DNA from: Anthoceros angustus | Lineage: Eukaryota > Streptophyta > Anthocerotopsida > Anthocerotales > Anthocerotaceae | Direction of reading: 5' to 3' | NCBI GenBank assembly: GCA_010909165.1 | Contig: MU008187.1 | Coordinates: 376,247-440,246, forward strand | Length of the DNA: 64,000 nt | Part shown: one piece after another, positions 24,259 through 33,926 of the stretch | Layout: the number at the start of each line of letters is the position of its first letter | Numbering within the stretch: the stretch's first letter is position 1 | Position numbers and translations under genes: made by a program | The notes under the pieces: model-generated | The model's input: only the letters and a program-made list of their open reading frames with translations | Told to the model about the DNA's origin: nothing | Database searches by the model: none

Positions 24259-25012
24259 AGCAGATCTCAGAAAACAGAAACAGCAGCGTCGGAGAGCAGG
24301 ATGCGTGCTTCTTCCTGGAAGCCGCGGGCACGCCCATCCCTGGTCACCCCAGCCTCCTCCTTGCTCCAATTCCAACCTCTCTTCTCCTGCTCCTCGGCGC
24401 GCTGCCTCCTCTCATCTTCCGGCCTGCCTCAACGTATGTAGGAAATCAGGCGAGGCAGCGCCGTCTGAGCCATGCATTCCGCTCGATCATTGGAAGGCGT
24501 AGCAAGGAATGTCACCCGCCGGGGCTCGGGGAGTACATCTGTGCGAGGCCCATGCTGTATACCGCGCGCCAATGTGGGGCAGCAGGGCTCCTGGCCTGGC
24601 CTGCGCCGTGTTACTCTGCCACACAGTGCAAAAACTAAGCAAAGCACTGACTTACTTGCCCGCCTCTGCGCCAAGATAGACGAAGGAGCTGAAAAGATAG
24701 ACGAAGGAGAGCCTTCTCTCTTCCCACTGCTGCGATTAATTCCGCGTACCGAGTAGTATATATCTGCACGGCCCACACGCCTCGTCCGCGTCATGGGATA
24801 TGTAAATAGGCAGACAGCAGAGACTGCTGGTTACAACTTACACACATACCGAAATAACAAAATTTGAGGAGCATGAACCTGAAATCACTAGGTAGTCTAA
24901 GTAAGCTGCTCTGATGAATCCCGGTCGCGGCTCGAACCCATCTGGATGCTGCTGGCGTGGAGTGACAGGCGCCCTCGTGGAAGTTCCACCCATTCGTGGC
25001 TCGTGACCTTCA
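24259..25012. other. Apyrase upstream region and SerRS 3' flank
   Basis: The stretch holds the apyrase 5' UTR and promoter and the end of the seryl-tRNA synthetase gene. A short tandem repeat (AAAGATAGACGAAGGAG twice) lies at about 24675-24710. On the minus strand an ATATATACTACTCGG word near 24750-24762 could be a TATA element, but it sits about 500 bp before the ATG, which would need a long or spliced 5' UTR. Confidence 0.4.
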
Positions 25013-27153
25013 TCACTCCGAGGTTGGCGGTGTCAGAGGCCCATTCTGGGTTTGCTGCTGCTGCTGCTTGGGTTTGTCCTTGTCCTTTTGCTTCTTGGAC
25101 GCAGAGCCTACGAAGGGAATGTGCTTGCGGCCGCGCATGTACGGTTGGAGTACCTCTGGGATGTCCACTCCTGTTGGGGTTTGGTAGTTTTCCAGAATGC
25201 AGCACATGGTTCGCTCCGTCGCTGTCAGGGTGGAGTTGAGCAGATGGACGTAAAGTTTCTCGTTACCCTGCACGGAAGCGCCGCCCAGTGAGTGAGAGAG
25301 TGGGTTGTGAAGGAGCAGGATTCAGACAAAATGATACCTCCCCCAGGAAGACGTTTGGGTTACCTTCTCCTTCTTCTGCCCGTAACGGATCTCCAGGTTG
25401 CGCGACTGGTAGTCTGTGCAGTTGGAACATGACACTAACTCCCTGTACGTGGCAGAGGCTGGAAACCAGGCCTCCAGATCGTACTTTTTTGCAGCAGCAT
25501 CATTCAACGCCCCTGAAACTATGGAGACGACTCTGTAGGGGAGCCCAAGCTGTAGAAAGCATAATGTTTTGAGGTTGGGAACCATCATGGAAAAGACAAA
25601 GCCACAGGCAAAGGACCTACTGTGCATCAACTGGGAAGAGAGGCTTGGGCGAACCTGTTTGTAAAACTCCTCAGAATTTGCAATCAGTTCCTCATGGACC
25701 TTCCAAGACTCATCGTCATGAGGGCTTGTGAGGACGAACTGCTCGATTTTCTCAAACTGGTGCACACGGAAGATACCGAGTGTGTCCTTCCCATGAGCTC
25801 CAGCCTCCTTTCTAAAGCATGTTGAGGTGCCTGCATACCTGGAAAACAATATCTACCACATTCAGTTTCGGGGCATCAATATGAGTCACGAAGCACTGTG
25901 AAGCGCGATATCACTCAAATACAATACAACAACCCACCTAATCGGCAATGACTTGGTATCCACAATCCAATCCTTCCGATGATATGCACATAGTGGTTGC
26001 TCTGATGTAGCAATGAGATACTTATCATCGCTTTCCCCTGTGACCTGGACATCTTTGGCACAGTATCATGTGATGTCCGAACTCAACAGACTAAAGAAAC
26101 TCCAGCCGCAGTCATGCAACTCGTTTTTGAGTAGAACCCGCACCTTGTAGAGCTCTTCATCAAACTGAGCCAACTGAGCACATTCGGCCATAACATCCTT
26201 TCTCATGAAAAATGGGGTCTGCAGAGCTTCAAAATTGCGGTCCTCCAAGAAATCAAGTCCGAAATTGATCAGAGCCTGATTCAAACGGACGCCAAGGCCC
26301 TTCAGATAGTACCCTCTTCCCCCCGCGACATCAGAGCCTGGACCCCAGTATAAAAACATGGATGTAAGAATATTCGTCATCATCACACAAGCCCTAGAAA
26401 ATGACCGCAAATGCTCACACCTTTCTTCAAGTCCGCAATCCCCAGAGCGTCAACAAGGTCGACATGGTTCTTCAGCTTCGCCTCTTCCCTTCTTGTTCCC
26501 CATGTCCTCACAACTTCATTGTTGGCCTAAGCAGATCCAAGAGCTGCAAGTGAAAACCTAACCCCACAACACAGCCAGCAGCTAGTCGATCACCACAAAC
26601 ACTCACCTCATCATCAGAAATGGGGACCGAGTCATGAACAATGTTCCCTACAAGCCTCAACCTCTTATCCATTTCCTGGAAAGCAAGTTCAACTTCCTCT
26701 TCCTTTGCCGCTCGGAGCTTGTCCTGCTCAACTGCCTTGCTTTCCAGCTCGGTTGCATTTTCTCCTTTCTGAAGAACCCGCCAAACCAGGTCACCACACC
26801 CTGAGCAGCAGGATCAGCTTGACGACCAGTGCACAGTCACTTACACGTCGTAAAAGGGAGATCTCCTTGTTGAGCTTGTTATACTCTGTCTGGATCAACC
26901 GCAGCTCGTGCTGTCCTGAAACCCCAACAAGTGCTCCTCCAGTCAGCGGTGCAATCCTCCAGGAATCCCCAACCCTAATCACAGCAACAAACAGGGGTCT
27001 GCACTCTGCAGGGGACATACTCTGCCGCCACTCCGTGTCGAACTTGATGACCTCATCCACAAGCTCCACACTAGCAAATCGCCGCCGCTGGGATTCCCTC
27101 ACCCTCTCGGGATCATGGCCCCTGTCCGTCCGGAACAACAGGATGTCCAACAT
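25013..27153 (-). CDS. SERRS: Seryl-tRNA synthetase, cytosolic type
   Basis: The enzyme charges tRNA-Ser (and the selenocysteine tRNA where present) with serine. Nine exons (27153-27021, 26915-26845, 26768-26607, 26526-26421, 26337-26144, 26044-25938, 25838-25655, 25549-25364, 25267-25013) give 465 aa. It begins [12 protein letters not shown], the normal start of the eukaryotic cytosolic enzyme, with no targeting peptide. An N-terminal coiled-coil arm ([15 protein letters not shown]) is followed by class II motif 1 around [16 protein letters not shown]. Motif 2 is in [20 protein letters not shown] and motif 3 in [19 protein letters not shown]. The C-terminus has the plant/animal extension [14 protein letters not shown] and a lysine- and glutamine-rich tail. 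The gene shares a 266 bp upstream interval with the divergent TTM3-like gene. Confidence 0.96.
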
Positions 27154-27419
27154 CTTGTTCGCTGCTCGCAACACGCCTTCACGAAAAATGCCTGCTTCCC
27201 GCCCTCGATCGTTCAGTAAACTCCTCCAAGACGTCTCCCGGCTCCTCCTCCCCGGACTACACCCCGAGGGAAGCTTCCGAAGACAGCCAATTTTCGCGAA
27301 CTGCGAATCGCTGAGGAAACAACTAAAGCAGACTGTGTTCCGCTGATTTGATGCTTCGCGATTTGATGGGCAACTGAGTCGTGAGTCGTGCGGCCGATGG
27401 TCTTGGCACTTTGACATCC

Positions 27420-28111
27420 ATGGAGGTCGAGGTGAAGGTCCGCCTGCCCGACGCGCAGGCGCATCAGAAGGTGGCATCTCTGCTTGCGTCCGCGCACGAG
27501 GTGACTCACTTGCAGGAGAACTTCTTCTTTGACGGCAAGCAGCAGGAGCTGAGCTCCAAGCGATCCGTGCTTCGGTTGCGGTTCTACAACGAAGACAAGA
27601 AGTGCGTGGTCACGTACAAGGGCAAGGCAGTGATTCTGGACGGCATCAGCAGGGCAGAGGAGGTGGAGGAGGAGTTAGATGTTGCCGTCGGCAGAGCCTG
27701 CTTGTTGGAGCCCTCGAGGCTGGCGGAAGTGGACTGTAGCTTGTTGCAAAACATTGTGAAGAACTTCGGCTGCAGGTTTGTGTCATCTGTCTTGTTGCAG
27801 ATCTGGATGACTATCCCAGCTTGTATACTTTGCAGCCTGCTCAACGTGGCTATCTGCTTTGCAGGGATTTTGTTTGCTTGGGAGGGTTTCGGAATGTGAG
27901 GAACGTCTACAAGTGGGAAGGACACAAGATTGAGCTGGATGAAACACATTTCGACTTTGGCACCAACTACGAGATCGAGGTCGAGACAACAGAACCAGAG
28001 CGCATCCGTGAGCTGCTGCAAGCCTTCCTCCGCAGCCACGGCATCCCTCACTCCTTTTCAACAGTGTCCAAGTTTGCCATATTCCGGTCAGGCAAGCTTC
28101 CGGAGCTGTGA
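27420..28111 (+). CDS. TTM3: CYTH-domain triphosphate tunnel metalloenzyme, TTM3-like
   Basis: Two exons (27420-27775 and 27865-28111, intron 88 nt) give 200 aa, the size of plant TTM3. The N-terminal EVEVKVRLP is the ExExK signature of CYTH phosphatases. The tunnel-lining charged strands follow: [29 protein letters not shown], then [14 protein letters not shown] and [11 protein letters not shown]. The family hydrolyses inorganic triphosphate, and the plant protein is linked to root development. Translation through the intron stops at once; the splice ([11 protein letters not shown]) restores the domain. The start is the first ATG of the conserved frame; the upstream in-frame triplet is GTG. 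Confidence 0.93.
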
Positions 28112-28469
28112 TTGGTGCTCACCCTAAGCCACGCAGGTGCTATTTCCTGTATCCAACAGGTGCTGCTGTGAGGGATTCGCGTACGTGGAATACAAACTTT
28201 CAGTGACACAGCAGCCACGCGCTGATTATGTGTAATCCATCCAATGCATGCTGGGCCAGATTACTCCCTGTTGGCTTTATGGAGCTCATCAGCTCAACTT
28301 CGGTGCAAATCCTTTTACATGCCAGGTTTAGCCTCACTCCTGTATGTGACTCAGCTGTAAGAATCCTCAGGATCATTGCTTTCTACGACGCCGATGTTGC
28401 TGGAACAACGGCAACGCGCTGCTTGTTCTCCTCTCAAAGCACGCTGCTTCAGCTCTCTCTGACGCGGAC
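28112..28469. other. Spacer with a decayed partial copy of the next gene
   Basis: Around 28290-28345, words such as TCGGTGCAAATCC and CCAGGTTTAGCCTCAC mirror TTGGTGCAAATCC and CCAGGTTTGGCCTCAC at the exon 1/intron 1 junction of the gene starting at 28470. This suggests a short tandem duplication that has degenerated. Otherwise it is the TTM3 3' UTR and the promoter of the next gene. Confidence 0.4.
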
Positions 28470-29110
28470 ATGAAGCTCAACGGGTCTTGCCACTGCGGTG
28501 GTGTGAAGTTTTGGTGCAAATCCAAACACCCATATCCTTACCAGGTTTGGCCTCACCAGTGACTGTGATTCCTCGCTTTCTGGGGCCATTGGAAGGATTC
28601 TCACCAGTCATGTTGGCTCCTTTTAGCGATGCTACTGTGGAATATGCCGGAAGACGGCGGGATCGGGTGGTTACGGTATCAACCTAGCTGCTGACTCTGC
28701 AAGCCTCAAGATCGAAGGGGAGGAGAACATTACTAGTTACAACGCAATCCTTTCTCCTGCCGAGCCTCCCGAGGTATTTCTTGTTTAAGCAACACGTGGA
28801 GATTTTACTCTGGAATTTCCTGACCTTGTGATGATTCGCACAGGTGAGCACTGCGGAACGCAAGTTTTGTAAGAAATGCGGTTCTCAGCTGTGGCTTTAC
28901 GATTCAAGGTGGCCGGAATTGGTACATCCACATGCCTCGGCCATAGACACCGACCTGCCTGTGCCACCGGAGACAACTCATATCATGCTTAAGTTCAAAG
29001 CAAATTGGGTGGAGCCAGAGGTGAAACCTGGGGACAAGAAGTTCCCAGAGTATCCGGATGAAAGCATCGAGAAGTGGCACAAGCGCCACGATCTGGAGAG
29101 AGTGAATTGA
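28470..29110 (+). CDS. GFA/CENP-V-like zinc-binding protein
   Basis: Three exons (28470-28544, 28627-28773, 28844-29110) give 162 aa. The fold is shared by glutathione-dependent formaldehyde-activating enzyme and CENP-V. Zinc ligands are visible as GSCHCGGVKFWC in exon 1, RCYCGICRKTAGSGGYG in exon 2 and KFCKKCGSQLW in exon 3. The C-terminus (THIMLKFKANWVEPE, KFPEYPDESIEKWHKRH) is typical of the plant and fungal DUF636 branch. The substrate of this branch is unknown; formaldehyde activation is the annotation usually carried over. All introns are in phase 0. Its stop is 142 bp from the stop of the convergent gene at 29253. Confidence 0.9.
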
Positions 29111-29252
29111 TCTCAAGACGTTTGGGAATGATGCACACGGTTTCTTGCCGCAGGAAGTGTAACTGGGGAAGCTTGTCAGATATAGTAGATGTAAGATATC
29201 ATTGTGTGATAGGCAGAGATTCCCGCAGACATGCTGGGATGTTTAGATGCCA

Positions 29253-31107
29253 TCATTCCTTCACCTGCAGCAAGGCGGCTTCTAGTGACTCCGAGGGAGC
29301 CAGTCGCACAAACTCTTCTATTCTTTCTCGGGCAGCCTGTAGGTTTGAAAACACACTACGCATCATTTTTCAAAGTAAGCATCATTTTTCACAACAGCTG
29401 GAGAGAATCATCCCATTACCTTGATGGACTGCAAGCTGAACTGCAGGAATTCCACCCTGCATACACAACATGGGTTCACACACCATAAGAACATAAATTT
29501 GGATTTGCACGTTAACAACAAAGTCATTCTTTGACCCATGCAGATGATCGTCCGGGTTGTACTTACTGCTGAGTGCTTGTGGGCTCCCCTAGGTTTTCGA
29601 AGTACTTGCTGTAATCAGCCTGTCACCCGGTCCATACATCCAACTTTTCAGCAATCCTCGACAGGTCGTCACCAACCATGGATCTCCAGAACAATCTTAC
29701 CTGGTCTAAATACTCGAAAATGGCGTATGCCAGCTCAGTGGCTCGATCTGCATCTACTCCTTCCAACAACGCCGCCACACTGTCGGAAGCCAGCACAAGG
29801 TGAACCCATATGAAATAGCAGTGAAAGCATGACAAGCAAGCTCACATGTGGGTGGACTGGGTGAACCTGAGAAAGTCATCTTTTATGGAATCTGGTGATC
29901 CATAAGCCCTCTTTAGCTGCGCTCGTACAGATCCCACATCTTGACACAAGACGATAGTGGGGATAAAACTTTGACACGAGAGGAAGTGGGCATCAAGGAT
30001 TCGTGTCATAGAAAAGAATTTTTCATTAGCTCCAGGTGCTGATTCTGTACCTGATGATGAGTCTTCAATAAGCTGCAACTGTTCGCGGAGCCTGATAATG
30101 GGAGTCAAGTAGAAGAACAACGGCTTGGGAGGCCTCCCTTTAGGAAATTTCACCTGATATGGGAGGGTCTCGTCATGAATTCAGACAAGACGACGATGCA
30201 ATGCAATCTTTGAGGATAGAGCCACGTACAAAGGCCAAGGCTCCAGCAACCAGCGTGACTCCAACCCCTATAATGAGCCGTCGTCTCACAAGCTCATCGG
30301 AACCCTCGTCCATGGCTGGAATAGCCAGACCCGTTCCTTCTGTGGGAGCACCTTTGGACAGGAACAACTCGGCCTCTGACAGGCCCCATTTCTTGCTCTG
30401 CTGCTCGGTTGATCCTGATGCGCAACTCCACACCCATTCAGGCACACCTTTGGCATGAACAGCGTAAGAAGCATTTGCAGATGGCCACGTACCAGTTGCT
30501 GCTATGCCTGGCCCGGAGAAAAGAGTCTCCCGGTACCCAGTCCCGTCGATGCGTTTCTCTGGAGCAGCGGGTTTCAACTTGGAGAGATCGGCCGATGCAT
30601 TGCCACCCCTCCTCACTGACAGCTCTTTCCGCAATGCCTCGGCCTCTGCCTCTGCAGCTGCCAACTGGAAAAGCACAGTGAATTCCGAGTCTTCATCCCC
30701 CGAGCCGGCACATTGAGCTGCAAAGCCCATATATTCAGTACAGCCACTACAGCCCAACAAATCTGGACGCTTGTGCTGCTGCAAAGCATCCATTCACGCG
30801 GGGACAGCGCACCTTTGCAGCCAAGTCTTCCTTCTCGACCTCGGCTGCGGTTGCAGTGGAGCTCTGCAGCAAGACGAAGAAGGCAAGCAACCAGTCAATG
30901 GGCATCCCTTAACAGCAGGAGGCATCAGATGGTCGGAGAAGCTGGCCGTGCACAGACCGTAGAGGGGTCTGCCTGGCTGTCACCATCCGCTGTGGCATGC
31001 TTGATCTGAAGCCTTGCCCGTCTGCCCAGAGGGCCGGAGCTCCTGGACGTGGAGGGCTGGAGAGTCGGAAGGTGGGCAACAGACGAGGCAATCCTGAATG
31101 CAGCCAT
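29253..31107 (-). CDS. Unrecognised plastid-type membrane protein
   Basis: Nine exons (31107-30958, 30863-30813, 30664-30230, 30153-30051, 29939-29867, 29779-29701, 29604-29567, 29456-29420, 29336-29253) sum to 349 aa with all phases consistent. The N-terminus (MAAFRIASSVAHLPTLQ, then Ser/Arg-rich) resembles a chloroplast transit peptide. A short Ala/Glu-rich coiled coil (AAEAEAEALRKELSV) follows, then a Gly/Ser-rich linker. A likely membrane segment is RRRLIIGVGVTLVAGALAF. The C-terminal half is helical (PIIRLREQLQLIEDSSS, LEGVDADRATELAYAIFEYL, AARERIEEFVRLAPSES). It looks like a plant-conserved thylakoid or envelope protein, but I cannot name it. The gene model is firmer than the function. 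Confidence 0.7.
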
Positions 31108-33015
31108 CGGAACGCTGAAGGCTGGGCCTTCGATCAGCCAACTCCCTGTGCTCGTTCCGTGACAATTTGGCCCGCAGATTAGGGTCATGTCGACATGTCA
31201 TCCTCCAAGCGCTGCACTCCACAAAAGCATCATCCTTCCTGGGCCCCTCAATCTCGGAGCCTCTACTTTCCGCAACTCTGCACCCTTTGCTCAGCTTCCC
31301 CCTGCCATTGCCGTGCAGGGGCCATGCTCCAGTGTGCGTTTTCCTTCGGCTCTTCATGGCCAGGCTCAAAGCTGGATCAAACCTCCGAATTCTTGAAATG
31401 TAGCTACCATTCCGGCACCTTTCTAAGTTGTTCTTTTGCATCACTTCGGCATTCAGTTGTCCGACTTGGTTCCCCAACATCGGTTACAACCCAAGCTTTG
31501 TAACAAGACAAAACAACACCAGCGCCCTTGGACAGAGAATGCTTCAAAGCTAGAAACTTTTGGAGCTTTCCTGGTAGTTCGGCAGGTGCTACGGGGTCGG
31601 GCTGGGGGTCCCGTAGGGCCGTACAACCTGTAGAAGGATGTCCAAAACATGCCGAAAGCTCTACAGTCCAGGCATACCGGCTTGCAGCGCTGTGCAGGAG
31701 CTAGCGGGCCGATTCATTCTCACAACACACAATGCTGCTTACATGCGTAGTATGTGAGCAGCAGTTGGAGCTGGAGCAGCAGGCTCCTCAAACATGAAGC
31801 TAATTAGAGAACTGAACTGTCCACGGGTGGATGCATCTGCTCATGACCTCTCGGACCATTAATATTCCCACGACATGCAACCGAGAATGGAAGAAAGGTG
31901 TCTAGGCGCATTGTGGGTTGGGAGTAGAAGCAAATTGCGTGGCAGCTGTGGGCGCCGTCCAGGATTCTGACAGCACAAGTGCATGTTAACATGACTCTGG
32001 AGTGTGGACACAAAGTAGCCATATCCGTCACGCTTCCCGGCACTTCAAAAGCGGCCCATTCTTGCAAGCTGGGCATGCATCCAACTCGATCGATATGAAA
32101 TCAGTCTCTTGGTCTTATCGACCTTGAGGAACAAGTTTCTGAAATGTCACATTTGTAGAAGTGTTAGTCGTCTGGCGTGATGTGGGTGTCACCTTCGGCC
32201 GCCTCCAAAGAGTAAAATCCACAGGGCTGCCTCGCTTCCTAAATTGTGTGTCTCTGAAGACACTTCACTGTAAGTTCAGACTGCGTGTGATGAGTGACTC
32301 ACAGTGCATTGATCTGACGATGCGCAGGATGCAATACCGGCTCCACAATGGAATGTGAATGGAGATGCTATTTTGCACATCATCAGAGGCAGCGGAGAGC
32401 TGGAAATCGCGGGCCATGATGGTGAACAGATGGTGAACAGCTGGTGAGCCAGGAGGTGAGGGACCTACGCAGTTCCCCGCTTCCATCCCCATGGCATCAG
32501 GGCCGGAGACGAGGGCCTGGAGTTGGGTCGCCTTCCACGCCACAGACCAGTTTTTCCTTCCCTTTTCCTATTAGCTGCTGAAGCTACATATGTGGAGTCC
32601 TACTGAACTGAGCTGGTGCTCTTCCAGGCCTTTGGTTGAGGCTCTTGCTGGCAGGACTTCCGTGTACAAGCGGCTGCCTGAAGAAATTGCAGCAGCAGCC
32701 TTCAAAGTGGGTGTTGAGCAGGTCAGCGAAGTCAGGGAGAGGAGGCAGAGAGCGGCCATCATCTGTGAATTCTACATGTAATTGGCATGCCAGCAACATA
32801 TATGTAATTCTACTCTTCTCTTCATTTTGCTAGAACTTGGAAACTTATAACTGCTTGACGTCAAACTGTGTCCAGCCCGAACTGAAGAAAAACCACAAAA
32901 CACACAACGCTTTCTCTAGGACACAGGATTGTCGAGTTGAAGATTCTTGTGCATCGAGCATGGGATTGTTATTTCTGGATTGTGTGATGCCATGTGTGGA
33001 TTTCACATGTCTGAC
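31108..33015. other. Intergenic, no gene; one dispersed repeat
   Basis: No frame has a recognisable domain. A stretch at about 31184-31480 is related to 40290-40700 in the same orientation (for example CAATCTCGG, CTTTGCTCAGCTTCC-like and TTTTCCTTCGGCTCTTCATG against their counterparts), a dispersed low-copy repeat. The rest contains ordinary mixed sequence and the upstream flank of the minus-strand plastid gene. Confidence 0.45.
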
Positions 33016-33254
33016 GATTGCCTAATGTAACTCGGGCAAATCTCAGGTCCTCGAGGTCAGGCACTGCATCTATCAACACCTGGGCTGCCTAGCTCAAAGA
33101 ACCGAAACCCGCAGACCATGGAATCAGTTATATGGATTGCCTAATGTAACTCGGGCAAATCTCAGGTCCTCGAGGTCAGGCACTGCATCTATCAACACCT
33201 GGGCTGCCTAGCTCAAAGAACCGAAACCCGCAGACCATGGAATCAGTTATATGG
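33016..33254. repeat. 119 bp perfect tandem duplication
   Basis: Copies are 33016-33134 and 33135-33254, both starting GATTGCCTAATGTAACTCGG and ending GGAATCAGTTATATG. The copies look identical, so the duplication is recent or an assembly join. It lies just upstream of the tRNA gene and contains no open frame of note. Confidence 0.9.
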
Positions 33255-33328
33255 AAGCTCTGTCGGAAACGTAAACAAAAGAGCTGAAGTTGAAGAAAAA
33301 ATCCTGAGCAGCTCAAGATGGGGCATCT

Positions 33329-33400
33329 GGGCATTTGGTCTAGTGGTATGATTCTTGCTTAGGGTGCAAGAGGTCGCGAGTTCGATTCTCGCAATGCCCC
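33329..33400 (+). tRNA. trnP-AGG: tRNA-Pro (AGG)
   Basis: The 72 nt sequence folds as a full cloverleaf. The acceptor 5' arm GGGCATT pairs with AATGCCC, with discriminator C at 33400. The D-arm is GTCTAGTGGTATGAT. The anticodon stem CTTGC/GCAAG closes the loop TTAGGGT with anticodon AGG. The T-arm is GCGAG-TTCGATT-CTCGC. A-box and B-box internal promoters (TGGTCTAGTGG and GTTCGATTC) are present. It closely matches the standard plant nuclear tRNA-Pro. An oligo-T run for termination lies at about 33447. There is no intron. Confidence 0.96.
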
Positions 33401-33447
33401 TCCTGCGCACAGGATCCAAGGGTGAATCCCCTCTCGCCGATTAGACT

Positions 33448-33555
33448 TTTTTGACCGTGGCTGGACATAAATGACTTGATGCCTTTTTGACCCTGGCTGG
33501 ACATAAATGACTTGATGCCTTTTTGACCCTGGCTGGACATAAATGACTTGATGTT
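33448..33555. repeat. Three tandem 36 bp units downstream of the tRNA
   Basis: The unit is TTTTTGACCCTGGCTGGACA followed by TAAATGACTTGATGCC. Copies have GACC at 33453, 33489 and 33525, so the period is exactly 36. Each unit carries an oligo-T run that could act as a Pol III terminator. Only the first unit has a base change (GACCGTGG). Confidence 0.9.
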
Positions 33556-33926
33556 GAGCGTGTCCCTGCATAGATTTTTTTTTTTTAATTTGGTATTTTA
33601 AAAATAAATCAAAACAACCCCGGGGGAAAAATCTTCAGCAAGGGTTCTGATTCCCCTATGTTACACATCGTATCATCCCACAGTCCCTACATAGATGTCG
33701 CGAATTCCTTCAGGCTAGGTTTTGAATGCTCCACGGCGTCCATAGTCTCAGTGAGATCTACTTGGACAAGGTTTGGCTCTATGGAAGTCGGCGGGCTCTA
33801 GAACAGGAGGGAATACCGCGCGCCACAGAACAGTAGCAGATTCGATATAGTGCGGATTCACACCACCTCGAACAAGCAAATTTTTCTGCCACACACACTA
33901 GAGCACAGTGTAGTCCTTGTTTACTC
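33556..33926. other. 3' flank of the PPR gene, no gene seen
   Basis: It contains a T-run at 33573-33585 and mixed sequence. It should hold the 3' UTR of the minus-strand PPR gene. No domain-bearing frame is visible. Confidence 0.5.

Noticed and set aside
23461-24441. A 326-codon plus-strand frame opposite the apyrase
   Set aside because: It is antisense to the conserved apyrase regions, Arg/Pro-rich from codon bias, and lacks any motif.
33016-33555. CRISPR-like array
   Set aside because: The repeats are direct abutting tandems without spacers and the DNA is a plant nuclear locus.
33340-33571. Short repetitive minus-strand frames (SSQGQKGIKSFM-like) next to the tRNA
   Set aside because: They are translations of the 36 bp tandem repeat and cross the tRNA gene.
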